Notes under the pieces: generated by a model
The model's input: the letters and a program-made list of their open reading frames with translations, nothing else
Database searches by the model: none
Told to the model about the DNA's origin: nothing
Source of the DNA: Thiofilum sp039797965
GTDB taxonomy: Bacteria > Pseudomonadota > Gammaproteobacteria > Thiotrichales > Thiotrichaceae
Length of the DNA stretch: 64,000 nt
NCBI GenBank assembly: GCA_039797965.1
Contig: JBDKGX010000001.1
Coordinates: 1-64,000, forward strand
Direction of reading: 5' to 3'
Program-made: the position numbers and the translations under genes
Shown: in pieces, positions 52,054-60,909 of the stretch
Position numbering within the stretch: the stretch's first letter is position 1
Layout of the letters: each line of letters opens with the position of its first letter

Positions 52054-53166
52054 TTATGCGGTAGCGTGTTGAGTACTTAAGTGTTCGTTTTCTAATAAAA
52101 AGTCAGCTAAAGCAAGAAAATCCTGACGTGGATAGCAGCGCCCCGCTACATTGAGAAACTCCAACTTTGAATTTTCACCAAAGTGCTTGAGTAGGTTACT
52201 TTCTCGAATCGCTACCGTGTCCGTGGGAATCAGTTGGAAATTCGGATCACCTACTATTTTATTTAATAGGGTCTTAATCACCGACATTAATCTAATCGAG
52301 ATAGAAGACGGTTCTGTTTTAAAGTTATTAACCAGCACAAAGATTTTGGCCTCTTTATTAATTGCTCGGATTTGCTGATAGCTACGATTAAGTACTTCGG
52401 CATTTTGCCCAATCGATAAGGGCGATAACACCACAGGGCAAATAAAAATTTCAGCTTCACGCATGATTTTTTCAGGGTTCAATACGAAAGCAGGCGAGCA
52501 ATCAGCAACCACAATATCATATTGTTGTTTGACATTATTTAACCAGTCTTTTTCTTTAAATACTTGTAACTCATAAGTATTGCCCGTTTTTTGATTGGGA
52601 ATCTTTAGGCTGTCAGCAGAGGTCAAAAGATGCAGATTACATTCAGGGTCAATATCCAATAAAGCAACATTTTTACCGCCTAGTGCCAAAGCACCTGCTA
52701 AATGAGCGCTGACAGTGGTTTTGCCTACTCCACCTTTGGCGGTAAAAATAGCAATTTTCACGGGTTCTTTAGGTTGAGGGGCTTTAGGCAAGGTCACATT
52801 GGAATCGGTATTAAATTTAATAGTATTTTTTTGATGATCGTACTCACCTAAAAATAGCTTTTTCTTGCCGTCACTTAAGGCTAATGCATGTGAGGAGTCG
52901 GTAAAACCATTGAGTGATACAATAATGCCTTTTTCAAATTTACTTTCCTCACAAAACTCTAAAAAGCGCCCTACTGTATTAGCAGGTACTTTCTTTTTCC
53001 AAGCCTTTACTTGGACAGGAATAGAGGTACCGTTTTTCTTCATAATAAAGTCAAAACCGGGTTCATTTTGACGATCATTATCAATGACTTCATACCCATT
53101 GCTACGAAATAACGCTTGGATATGTTGTTCAAAGCCGAGGGAGTCCCATGAGTTTGGCATAGACAT
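52054..53166 (-). CDS. PD-(D/E)XK nuclease-like domain fused to a ParA-type ATPase
   Basis: This 370-residue two-domain protein is unusual. Residues about 8-115 look like an Mrr/restriction-endonuclease-fold domain: Glu13, Asp39 (in EPGFDFI) and QVK at 52-54 give the PD-(D/E)XK pattern, here D-x(12)-QxK. Residues about 134-350 are a ParA/MinD-type ATPase with deviant Walker A KGGVGKTT (144-151), the Asp-rich LLDIDPECNLH and Walker B VVADCSPA. The nearest known themes are restriction-like nucleases and ParA partition or positioning proteins. No parB, methyltransferase or second defence gene is adjacent. It is monocistronic, with an AT-rich region before it. Function is unknown; plasmid-style partition or anti-invader defence are both possible. 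Confidence 0.75.
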   Translation of the reverse strand: MSMPNSWDSLGFEQHIQALFRSNGYEVIDNDRQNEPGFDFIMKKNGTSIPVQVKAWKKKVPANTVGRFLEFCEESKFEKGIIVSLNGFTDSSHALALSDGKKKLFLGEYDHQKNTIKFNTDSNVTLPKAPQPKEPVKIAIFTAKGGVGKTTVSAHLAGALALGGKNVALLDIDPECNLHLLTSADSLKIPNQKTGNTYELQVFKEKDWLNNVKQQYDIVVADCSPAFVLNPEKIMREAEIFICPVVLSPLSIGQNAEVLNRSYQQIRAINKEAKIFVLVNNFKTEPSSISIRLMSVIKTLLNKIVGDPNFQLIPTDTVAIRESNLLKHFGENSKLEFLNVAGRCYPRQDFLALADFLLENEHLSTQHATA

Positions 53167-53433
53167 AGTGAGGGGTTCCTTATTTTTTATATATTCTATG
53201 CCCCTATAATCTAAATTAGCCTATATAAAAGTCAATCTGGATTAGATGAGAGGAGTGAGCGAGTAAAGGGGTTTTATTTTTAATTAAGTTTTTGATTTTT
53301 ATATTAAATAATGACTTGCTGAGCTATGTTTGGACGCAAACTAAATAGCTATTGATGTGCCTTGCTTTTTAAGCCGCTGATTTAGTATTATTTCAACTAT
53401 TATTGAAATATTGAAATTAAGGAGCCAGTACTG
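53167..53433. promoter_or_regulatory. Divergent region before the nuclease-ParA gene and ars operon
   Basis: This is a 267-base AT-rich gap. ATCTAA (53209-53214) and TTAGAT (53242-53247) form an inverted repeat close to the nuclease-ParA start and could be its control site. The other end holds the ars operator described separately. No gene is seen. Confidence 0.4.
53389..53410. promoter_or_regulatory. Putative ArsR operator of the ars operon
   Basis: TATTTCAA-N6-TTGAAATA is a perfect inverted repeat with eight-base arms, 24 bases before arsI. Its size and symmetry are those of ArsR/SmtB operators, and arsR is at the far end of the cluster. Confidence 0.7.
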
Positions 53434-53922
53434 ATGAAACGCTTTCATGTGCATCTCTCTGTCACTGATTTAGCTAGTAGCATTCGATTCTACTCAGGTT
53501 TATTCGGTACAGAGCCTACTGTCACTAAAGACGACTACGCTAAATGGATGCTAGATGACCCACGCATCAACTTTGCCATCTCACAGCGCGGTGCTCCGGT
53601 GGGTTTAAATCATCTTGGGTTTCAAGTTGAATCCAATGAGGAACTGGAACAACTCAATCAGCAATTGCAAGGTTTGCAATCTGAAGTGATTGAGGAGAAA
53701 AATACGGCATGTTGCTATGCCAAATCAGATAAGTACTGGATTAATGACCCGCAGGGCATTGCGTGGGAGCAGTTTCATACCTTGGATAGTATTCCGGTAT
53801 TTGGTGAAAAAGTGGCTGACTCACAAGCGAGTTGCTGTGTACCTGTGACTATTCAGCCTATGACCAAAGCGGTAAGTACTTGTTGTACGCCTACCCACTC
53901 CACCTCATCGCAGTGCTGCTAA
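53434..53922 (+). CDS. arsI: ArsI-type C-As lyase (glyoxalase-fold) with cysteine-rich tail
   Basis: This 162-residue vicinal-oxygen-chelate protein has the ArsI features: metal ligands His5, His60 and Glu112, and the vicinal pair Cys93-Cys94 in NTACCYAKSDKYW. Known ArsI enzymes cleave the carbon-arsenic bond of trivalent organoarsenicals such as methylarsenite and roxarsone. The C-terminus carries three further Cys-Cys pairs (ASCCVP, STCCTP, SQCC-end), which may pass arsenic on; this is inference. CadI-type cadmium proteins are the alternative. It is first in the operon. Confidence 0.85.
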   Translation: MKRFHVHLSVTDLASSIRFYSGLFGTEPTVTKDDYAKWMLDDPRINFAISQRGAPVGLNHLGFQVESNEELEQLNQQLQGLQSEVIEEKNTACCYAKSDKYWINDPQGIAWEQFHTLDSIPVFGEKVADSQASCCVPVTIQPMTKAVSTCCTPTHSTSSQCC

Positions 53923-53934
53923 GGAGTGAGTACT

Positions 53935-54348
53935 ATGTCCTTACCCACTGTTTTAATTTTATGTACGGGCAATTCCTGCCGCTCGCAAATGGCAGAAGCC
54001 TTACTCAATCATGATTTAGCGGGCAAAGTGCGCGCCATCTCCGCAGGTACTCGCCCCCAACCTCACGTAGCAGCCGGAGCGCTTGAAGCGTTGCGTTTAG
54101 TAGGGATTAGTACAGAGAGCTTATACCCTAAAGACATCGATAGCTTTAGTGCTGAATCGATTGATCTCGTGGTGACCGTCTGTGACAACGCCAAAGAAGC
54201 TTGCCCGATTTTCCCCAATGCTAAAAAAACCATTCATTTACCGTTTCATGATCCGCACGGTGAACCCATCGAAAGTTTTGAACGGGTACGCGATGAGATA
54301 CGAGCGCGTTTAATTCCAGTGGTGCGTGATGCTTTGGGAGGCGTTTAA
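53935..54348 (+). CDS. arsC: Arsenate reductase, thioredoxin-coupled low-molecular-weight phosphatase type
   Basis: This 137-residue protein starts at the ATG at 53935 after AAGGAG; a GTG three codons earlier is less likely. It has the CX5R loop CTGNSCR (Cys10 to Arg16) and further cysteines in VVTVCDNAKEACPIF that would form the disulfide relay. It reduces arsenate to arsenite for export by Acr3 three bases downstream. Confidence 0.93.
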   Translation: MSLPTVLILCTGNSCRSQMAEALLNHDLAGKVRAISAGTRPQPHVAAGALEALRLVGISTESLYPKDIDSFSAESIDLVVTVCDNAKEACPIFPNAKKTIHLPFHDPHGEPIESFERVRDEIRARLIPVVRDALGGV

Positions 54349-54351
54349 CTC

Positions 54352-55419
54352 ATGTCAGCTCAATGTGAAACGGTAATAAAAACCCAAACTCGGCAACCAA
54401 TGGGGTTTTTCGAGCGTTATCTTACAGTGTGGGTAGTACTTTGTATTGTGGTTGGCATTGGTTTAGGAGCATTGTTTCCTAAGGCATTTCAAGCTATTGC
54501 TAGTATTGAAGTGGCTCAAGTTAATTTGCCTGTCGCCTTACTCATTTGGCTGATGATTATTCCGATGCTCTTGAAAATTGATTTTGGGGCTATGAAGGAA
54601 GTTAGTCAGCATTGGAAAGGGATTGGCGTGACGCTGTTTATTAATTGGTTGGTGAAACCTTTTTCAATGGCATTGTTGGGATGGTTCTTTATTCGAGTAC
54701 TGTTTGCCGAATGGCTGCCTGCTGAACAGATTGATAGTTATATTGCAGGCTTAATTTTATTAGCCGCCGCCCCTTGCACCGCGATGGTCTTTGTATGGAG
54801 TCATTTATCTGAAGGCGAGCCGCATTTTACCTTGTCTCAAGTGGCTTTGAATGATGCGATTATGATCGTAGCCTTTGCGCCATTGGTGGGATTTTTGTTG
54901 GGAATTGCGGCGATTACTGTGCCGTGGAGTACTTTGTTTTTATCAGTGCTAATTTATATTGTGATTCCAGTGATAGTGAGCCAAGTCCTTCGAGCCAATC
55001 TAATCCAGCACGGTAAATTAGACAGTACTTTAAAGACTATTCAACCGTGGTCATTAGCAGCGCTTTTAATAACACTAGTACTACTGTTTGGTTTCCAAGG
55101 ACAACAAGTCCTTCATCAGCCTATCGTTATTCTCTTATTAGCGATTCCGATCTTAATCCAAGTGTATTTTAACTCAATGCTGGCGTATGGCTTAAATCGT
55201 TACTTTGGGGTGGCGCATTGTGTAGCAGCACCTTCGGCGTTAATTGGAGCGAGTAATTTTTTTGAGTTAGCCGTCGCCACTGCTATTGCCTTATTTGGCT
55301 TTCATTCCGGTGCAGCGTTAGCGACCGTGGTGGGCGTGCTGGTTGAAGTACCTGTAATGCTGTCTGTGGTTACGATTGTGAATCGTAGTAAGGCTTGGTA
55401 CGAGCGCGGTTTGTCTTAG
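54352..55419 (+). CDS. acr3: Arsenite efflux permease Acr3
   Basis: This 355-residue ten-helix transporter has the Acr3 motif AAPCTAMVFVWSHL with the essential Cys, and the C-terminal GASNFFELAVATAIALFG. It exports arsenite by proton antiport across the inner membrane. It follows arsC by three bases; arsR is convergent. Confidence 0.95.
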   Translation: MSAQCETVIKTQTRQPMGFFERYLTVWVVLCIVVGIGLGALFPKAFQAIASIEVAQVNLPVALLIWLMIIPMLLKIDFGAMKEVSQHWKGIGVTLFINWLVKPFSMALLGWFFIRVLFAEWLPAEQIDSYIAGLILLAAAPCTAMVFVWSHLSEGEPHFTLSQVALNDAIMIVAFAPLVGFLLGIAAITVPWSTLFLSVLIYIVIPVIVSQVLRANLIQHGKLDSTLKTIQPWSLAALLITLVLLFGFQGQQVLHQPIVILLLAIPILIQVYFNSMLAYGLNRYFGVAHCVAAPSALIGASNFFELAVATAIALFGFHSGAALATVVGVLVEVPVMLSVVTIVNRSKAWYERGLS

Positions 55420-55446
55420 CAATAGAGTGATACCTCAGTACTCCTT

Positions 55447-55761
55447 CTAACATAGGCATTGAGGTACTGAGCAGTGGTCTCCACTACAACAGTTTTCTGT
55501 TAAGTACTGAATCAAATGATTCATCTCATTAAACAGGGCGGTATAAATGACATAACGCCCTTCTTGTCGTGAAGTCACCAGCCCCGCATGTACTAATTCT
55601 TTCATGTGAAATGATACTGAGTTCGGCGCCATTGCAGTTAATTCACTGATTTTTCCTGCATTTAAACCCGATTGACCCGCTTGGATGAGTTGTCTATAAA
55701 TCATTAAACGTGATTCGTGCGCTAAGGCACTCAAACATTTTACTACCGACTTAGAATCCAT
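55447..55761 (-). CDS. arsR: ArsR-family arsenic-responsive repressor
   Basis: This 104-residue winged helix protein has helix-turn-helix TAMAPNSVSFHMKELVHAGLV. It lacks the ELCVC motif in the recognition helix. Instead it has a C-terminal Cys cluster (Cys91, Cys92, Cys97, Cys102, Cys104), like the arsenite site of the Acidithiobacillus-type ArsR (Cys95, 96, 102). It would repress arsI-arsC-acr3 via the palindrome at 53389-53410. Confidence 0.92.
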   Translation of the reverse strand: MDSKSVVKCLSALAHESRLMIYRQLIQAGQSGLNAGKISELTAMAPNSVSFHMKELVHAGLVTSRQEGRYVIYTALFNEMNHLIQYLTENCCSGDHCSVPQCLC

Positions 55762-55868
55762 ACTTTAGTACTCCATTACACAAAGGACTTATGCTACCTG
55801 AAAATAGCTTTTAGATTGAGTTTGTCTCATGATTAGTAACAATCAGTCAGGCGTAAGGTGAAGCAGCA

Positions 55869-56471
55869 ATGGGGCAAGTACTCTGGATAGCGATTTTTTG
55901 GGGTGTTTTGGCGTGGTCAGCTTATCAGCCACATGATTATTTCACTTGGTTTTTAGAGGTGATTCCGGCGTTGATTGGCTTTGCAGTACTGGCGGCTACT
56001 CGTAAATCGTTTCCGCTTACGCCATTGTTGTACGCTCTGATTTTAATCCATTGCCTGATTTTGATGGTGGGTGGGCATTACACTTATGCGGAAGTCCCTC
56101 TGTTTAATGATTTCAAAGAGTGGTTTGGCTTTGAGCGTAATAATTACGATAAGGTCGGGCATTTTGTCCAAGGCTTTGTTCCGGCGATGATTGCGCGTGA
56201 ACTGATTATTCGTAAGCATATTATTAATGGACGCGGCTGGATGAATTTTTTTATTGTGTGTTTTTGTCTAGCATTCAGTGCGTTTTATGAGCTGATTGAG
56301 TGGTGGGTGGCAATAGGTACAGGGGATTCAGCTGAGGCGTTTTTAGGGACGCAAGGCTATGTGTGGGACACACAATCAGATATGGCATGGGCTTTAGGAG
56401 GGGCAATCGTAGCACTGCTGACGTTGAGTAAAGTACATGATCAACAACTACAACGTTTTGTGAGTACTTAA
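55869..56471 (+). CDS. DUF2238 (YjdF-type) inner membrane protein
   Basis: This 200-residue membrane protein has about five helices and the DUF2238 signature GFERNNYDKVGHFVQGFVPAM, then FYELIEWWVA and DTQSDMAWALGGAI. Its role is not known. It starts about 100 bases from arsR in the opposite direction. Confidence 0.88.
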   Translation: MGQVLWIAIFWGVLAWSAYQPHDYFTWFLEVIPALIGFAVLAATRKSFPLTPLLYALILIHCLILMVGGHYTYAEVPLFNDFKEWFGFERNNYDKVGHFVQGFVPAMIARELIIRKHIINGRGWMNFFIVCFCLAFSAFYELIEWWVAIGTGDSAEAFLGTQGYVWDTQSDMAWALGGAIVALLTLSKVHDQQLQRFVST

Positions 56472-56512
56472 CCCCAGTACTTTGATGATACGCAATGCAA
56501 TCATGAAGTACT
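56463..56512. repeat. Cluster of three AGTACT palindromes
   Basis: AGTACT at 56463-56468, 56476-56481 and 56507-56512 lies across and just after the end of the DUF2238 gene, in a gap before the next small gene. Confidence 0.85.
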
Positions 56513-56554
56513 TTGTCATACTCGTGTTATAGCCAATTGTCACCGAGATGACTG

Positions 56555-56812
56555 ATGAATATTAAGACCCTCATGCGGATTATGTACACCTTAATCGGTA
56601 TTGGTATTGTGATGATTATTACAGGTATTAGCCTGATTCTCTTTACCGATATTTATATTAAGCAAGGGGTGCAAGGTATTTTCTTGATTGCGGGACTCAT
56701 TGCAGGCGGTTTATTTTTGTCACTGCCTGCTAAGTTATATCTAACCCTGCAATTAATGCGTATAAATGATGAAGCACTGCAAGCCCAACGCGCACGGGGT
56801 GAGATTCGCTAA
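56555..56812 (+). CDS. Small hypothetical membrane protein, 85 residues
   Basis: This 85-residue protein has two hydrophobic segments (about residues 10-30 and 41-60) with a short loop and a charged C-terminus. No family is recognised. The start at 56555 follows GATGACTG, a weak ribosome site. It may be co-transcribed with the DUF2238 gene. Confidence 0.55.
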   Translation: MNIKTLMRIMYTLIGIGIVMIITGISLILFTDIYIKQGVQGIFLIAGLIAGGLFLSLPAKLYLTLQLMRINDEALQAQRARGEIR

Positions 56813-56827
56813 AGTACTCCCATTTCC

Positions 56828-57490
56828 TTATTGAGGCGTACTTTGTAAACCATAGTTTTTAAATTTACTAATATTAATAGCGATTTCTTCATCACTGAGA
56901 ATATGGGGATTGCCAATTTTTAAGCTGTGATAGTATTGTCTGGCTAAGGTTTCTAATTCAATTGCTAACCATAAAGCTTTAGCTAAATCAGCTCCCCCCA
57001 CTACCATACCGTGATTAGCCATTAAGCATCCTAACCGATCTTCCATCGCGTTAAGTACTTGGTGTGATAAGGCTTCTGTACCAAAAGTGGCGTAGTCAGC
57101 ACAACGGATATTATTCCCCCCAAACGCGGCAATCATATAATGCACGGCTGGAATTGCTTGGCGAGTAATAGCTATGGAGGTGGCATAAATCGAATGCGTA
57201 TGGATGACTGCATTAATATCAGGGCGAGTACTGAGTAAATCCTTATGAAATCGCCATTCCGTGGAGGGCTTAAAACGCCCTTGCCATTCACCGTCGGGAT
57301 TATCTAACTCCATATAAGTAATCGCATCGGGCACTAATTCAGTATAAGGAATACCTGAGGGTGTGATGAGCATTCCAGAACCGTAACGCACGGATAAGTT
57401 ACCAGAAGTACCTTGATTAATCCCACTCTGATTCATTTCAATCGCATGATGAATGAGTTGCTGGCGTAATTTAAATTCGGTTTCTGTCAT
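56828..57490 (-). CDS. Class II aldolase/adducin-family protein
   Basis: This 220-residue protein has the zinc ligands of class II aldolases (HTHSIYATS and a later His in LMANHGMVVGG) and a Glu near residue 78 (PSTEWRFH). It resembles L-fuculose-phosphate aldolase more than MtnB, but the substrate is not evident. It is 10 bases after an Lrp-type regulator on the same strand, which may control it. Confidence 0.8.
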   Translation of the reverse strand: MTETEFKLRQQLIHHAIEMNQSGINQGTSGNLSVRYGSGMLITPSGIPYTELVPDAITYMELDNPDGEWQGRFKPSTEWRFHKDLLSTRPDINAVIHTHSIYATSIAITRQAIPAVHYMIAAFGGNNIRCADYATFGTEALSHQVLNAMEDRLGCLMANHGMVVGGADLAKALWLAIELETLARQYYHSLKIGNPHILSDEEIAINISKFKNYGLQSTPQ

Positions 57491-57500
57491 GCTGAGTACT

Positions 57501-57992
57501 TTAAGCCTCTTCTGATTCGTAAATGGGTAAATAAGTACGTGAAAATACTTGTTTAATGGTTAGGGTTGACTCGACTTTGGCGACTACGGGAATGATGCCA
57601 ATTTTGTTAGTGAGGAAAGCCCCATAGCTTTCTAAGTCTTTTGCCACAATTTTAAGTACGTAATCATAGCTGCCAGTAATAACCGCGCACTCAATCACTT
57701 CCTCTAATCCAGAAACCGCTTTTTCAAATACGTCGGCACTCGCACAGGTATTCCCCGCAATTTGAATGAATGCCAACGCTTGTACTTGTAGACCAATCGT
57801 TTTAGGTTCGATTAATGCGCTATAACCTTTAATCACACCTGATTGTTCCAGCTTTTTAACTCGACGCAAACAGGGGGTATCGGATAAATGTACTTGCTCC
57901 GCTAGTTCTGCAATCGTCATGCGACCTTGGCGCTGAAGCAGATTAAGGAGTTGTTGGTCTTTTTTATCGATAAAATAGGTTTTATTAGGCAT
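57501..57992 (-). CDS. Lrp/AsnC-family transcriptional regulator
   Basis: This 163-residue protein has a helix-turn-helix (LLQRQGRMTIAELAEQVHLSD, TPCLRRVKKLEQSG) and a C-terminal RAM ligand-binding domain (ECAVITGSYDYVLKIVAKDL). It probably binds an amino acid. It is divergent from ilvD, so branched-chain amino acid control is possible but not shown. Confidence 0.9.
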   Translation of the reverse strand: MPNKTYFIDKKDQQLLNLLQRQGRMTIAELAEQVHLSDTPCLRRVKKLEQSGVIKGYSALIEPKTIGLQVQALAFIQIAGNTCASADVFEKAVSGLEEVIECAVITGSYDYVLKIVAKDLESYGAFLTNKIGIIPVVAKVESTLTIKQVFSRTYLPIYESEEA

Positions 57993-58238
57993 ATCTAACT
58001 CGTATTTTTTAATTTATAGAGATAAATGCTATTTTAACCTTATTCTTTAATGAAAATACAATGATTTTTGCTAACTCAATCTTAGCTAAGAGTATAGAAG
58101 ATTAGGTCTAATTAACATCGTCATTGAAGACAAAATATAACTATAAATCACAAAGGCATGTGACGACGCTGTCATTGAACGTTAGAATAGTACTCTTTCT
58201 ATAAATTTTTGTACTGATTGGTTTTAGGAGTCGATTCC

Positions 58239-60089
58239 ATGCCCGTTTACCGTTCCCGTACCTCAACAGGTGGTCGCAATATGGCAGGCGCTCGTGCGCT
58301 GTGGCGTGCCACTGGCATGAAAGATGAGGATTTTAGTAAACCTATTATTGCGATTGCGAACTCCTTTACTCAATTTGTACCAGGTCATGTGCATTTGAAA
58401 GATTTGGGGCAATTGGTCGCGCGTGAAATTGAAGCCGCAGGTGGCGTGGCGAAAGAGTTTAATACCATTGCTATTGATGACGGTATCGCAATGGGACACA
58501 GCGGTATGCTGTATTCCTTACCTTCGCGCGAAGTCATTTCCGATGCGGTCGAGTATATGGTCAATGCCCATTGTGCCGATGCGATTGTATGTATTTCTAA
58601 CTGCGACAAAATAACCCCCGGTATGCTCAATGCCGCCATGCGCCTTAACATTCCTGTGGTGTTTGTGTCAGGTGGCCCCATGGAGTCGGGTAAGGCTTTA
58701 ATTTCGGGTAAAACCGTTAAGCTTGACTTGATTGATGCAATGGTTTCAGCCGCTAATCCTAAAGAAACTGACGAGAACGTTGCCAAGATGGAGCGTTCAG
58801 CATGCCCAACGTGTGGCTCCTGTTCGGGGATGTTTACGGCTAACTCGATGAACTGTTTAACCGAAGCCTTAGGTTTGAGTCTACCTGGCAATGGTTCGTT
58901 GCTAGCTACTCATGCGGATCGTGAAGAACTTTTCAAGCGTGCGGGACGTGTAGCGGTTGAACTCTGTAAGCGTTATTACGAACAAGATGATGACTCTGTA
59001 TTGCCACGTAATGTTGCGACCTTTGAAGCCTTTGAAAACGCCATGAGTTTGGATATTGCCATGGGCGGCTCTACTAATACTGTACTGCACTTATTAGCAG
59101 CAGCGCGTGAAGGTAATATCAATTTCACAGTAGCTGATATTGATCGTCTAAGCCGTAAAGTACCTAATCTTAGTAAAGTGGCACCCGCTACCCAGCTTTA
59201 TCATATGGAAGATGTACACCGTGCAGGCGGTATTATGGGTTTACTGGGCGAGTTAGATCGGGCAGGATTGATTCATCGTGAGTGTAAAACGGTACATAGT
59301 GCGACATTAGGCGATGCTTTAGATCAATGGGATATTATGCGTAATCCTAGTGAAGCGGTACAAACCTTCTTTAAAGCCGCTCCCGGTAATGTTCCTACTC
59401 AAGTAGCTTTTTCGCAAAACAAGCGTTGGGATAGTCTCGATAATGACCGTGCGAATGGCTGTATTCGCAGTAAAGAGCATGCGTACTCTCAAGACGGTGG
59501 CTTAGCCGTATTGTTTGGCAATATTGCTGAAGAAGGTTGTGTGGTGAAAACGGCGGGTGTTGATGCGAGTATTCTAACGTTTTCAGGGCCTGCTCGTATT
59601 TTTGAATCGCAAGATGATGCAGTCGCCGCGATTTTAAATGATCAAATTCAAGCGGGTGATGTCGTACTCATTCGTTATGAAGGCCCACGTGGTGGCCCTG
59701 GTATGCAAGAGATGCTTTATCCGACGTCATATTTGAAATCAAAAGGTTTGGGTAAGGTGTGCGCCTTGATTACCGATGGGCGTTTTTCTGGCGGTACTTC
59801 AGGATTATCCATTGGTCACGTATCACCGGAAGCTGCCGAAGGGGGCGCCATTGGTTTAGTGCAAGAAGGCGATATGATCGATATTGATATTCCTAACCGC
59901 ACTATGAATTTACGGGTTGAGATGGCAGAGCTGGCTAAACGTCGTGATGAGATGAATACCAAAGGCAATAAAGCGTGGAAACCTGTTAATCGTGAGCGCT
60001 ATGTCAGCGCTGCACTAAAAGCCTATGCCGCTATGACCACCTCAGCGTCACATGGCGCGGTGCGTGATGTATCGCAATTGGAGCGCTAA
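58239..60089 (+). CDS. ilvD: Dihydroxy-acid dehydratase
   Basis: This 616-residue enzyme starts at the ATG giving MPVYRSRTSTGGRNMAGARA, with TTAGGAG before it; the frame extends seven codons further. Iron-sulfur cysteines lie in CISNCDKITPGM and CPTCGSCSGMFTANSMNCL. It makes 2-keto acids for valine, isoleucine and leucine synthesis. The gene lacks AGTACT entirely, unlike most genes here. Confidence 0.97.
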   Translation: MPVYRSRTSTGGRNMAGARALWRATGMKDEDFSKPIIAIANSFTQFVPGHVHLKDLGQLVAREIEAAGGVAKEFNTIAIDDGIAMGHSGMLYSLPSREVISDAVEYMVNAHCADAIVCISNCDKITPGMLNAAMRLNIPVVFVSGGPMESGKALISGKTVKLDLIDAMVSAANPKETDENVAKMERSACPTCGSCSGMFTANSMNCLTEALGLSLPGNGSLLATHADREELFKRAGRVAVELCKRYYEQDDDSVLPRNVATFEAFENAMSLDIAMGGSTNTVLHLLAAAREGNINFTVADIDRLSRKVPNLSKVAPATQLYHMEDVHRAGGIMGLLGELDRAGLIHRECKTVHSATLGDALDQWDIMRNPSEAVQTFFKAAPGNVPTQVAFSQNKRWDSLDNDRANGCIRSKEHAYSQDGGLAVLFGNIAEEGCVVKTAGVDASILTFSGPARIFESQDDAVAAILNDQIQAGDVVLIRYEGPRGGPGMQEMLYPTSYLKSKGLGKVCALITDGRFSGGTSGLSIGHVSPEAAEGGAIGLVQEGDMIDIDIPNRTMNLRVEMAELAKRRDEMNTKGNKAWKPVNRERYVSAALKAYAAMTTSASHGAVRDVSQLER

Positions 60090-60091
60090 GC

Positions 60092-60592
60092 GTGAATGAA
60101 ATAGATGAATTACCCGATGAGTTTAGCCGCCAAAAGCGTAAAAACGAAGTCGAGGCGTGGCAACAAGCAGGTGAGCGCTTAATCAAATTAAGCGACCCAC
60201 AACTTAAGCAACTTGATTTGCCGGAGGAAATTTATGATGCAGTGGTTGAGGCTAAACGCTTAACCGCTAATGGTGCCATTCGCCGCCAACGCCAATATAT
60301 CGGGCGTTTAATGCGTGAAGATGAAGACCCTGATGGCATTGTAGCTCGTCTACAGGCATTGGAAGGTAATGCCCGTAATCAAGTAGCTAAAATGCATGTG
60401 ATTGAGCGTTGGCGTGATCGTCTAATAGCTGACGAAAATGTTTTGGGTGAGTTGATTGAAATGTATCCTAATGCAGATATGCAACGGTTACGTTCATTAA
60501 TTCGTAACGCTCATAAAGAAATTGCCAACAATAAGCCACCTAAAAGTAGTCGAGAATTATTCGCAGCATTACGTGAATTAATTTTGGATTAA
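60092..60592 (+). CDS. darP: DUF615/YjgA (DarP) ribosome-associated protein
   Basis: This 166-residue protein begins at a GTG two bases after ilvD. It has the family N-terminus (MNEIDELPDEFSRQKRKNEVEA) and the RQRQYIGRLMREDEDPDGI segment. YjgA/DarP acts in late assembly of the 50S ribosomal subunit. A hairpin follows. Confidence 0.9.
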   Translation: MNEIDELPDEFSRQKRKNEVEAWQQAGERLIKLSDPQLKQLDLPEEIYDAVVEAKRLTANGAIRRQRQYIGRLMREDEDPDGIVARLQALEGNARNQVAKMHVIERWRDRLIADENVLGELIEMYPNADMQRLRSLIRNAHKEIANNKPPKSSRELFAALRELILD

Positions 60593-60909
60593 CTCTAAAG
60601 ATCAAGCCACCTAGATTAATATACCTTAGGTGGCTTGAATCATAGCCTTTTATCTCATTAAACTAATAAATAAAACCTTTTGTCTTAGTGAGTTTAGATT
60701 TCGTCATATAAGTAATCGCCCACTTATACTAGGTTCTTTAGTATGAAATGGATGGGTTAATAAAAAGTTGGAAACCTTTTATTAGTTACCAATCGTTAAT
60801 CATATATATAGAACTGCATATTGTTTGATAATGTATTTTATTTATACCTATAAATATCTTGTTAATAAATGTAAGTAAACATTATCAATGTTGTATAAGG
60901 AGATATTCC
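60593..60909. other. AT-rich intergenic region before the Gly/Ser/Tyr-rich gene
   Basis: This 317-base region contains the darP terminator and then AT-rich sequence that probably holds the promoter of the gene at 60910. No open reading frame or RNA is recognised, and it has no AGTACT. Confidence 0.5.
60603..60637 (+). terminator. Terminator hairpin after darP
   Basis: CAAGCCACCT pairs with AGGTGGCTTG over a 15-base centre, ten bases past the stop. The T-tract after it is interrupted, so strength is uncertain. Confidence 0.6.

Noticed and set aside
52054..53166. Calling the ParA fusion a chromosome partition parA
   Set aside because: No parB, no parS-like repeats, and the N-terminal nuclease-like domain is not part of chromosomal ParA.
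58385..58891. 168-residue minus-strand open frame inside ilvD
   Set aside because: Antisense shadow of a strongly conserved gene with no ribosome site.
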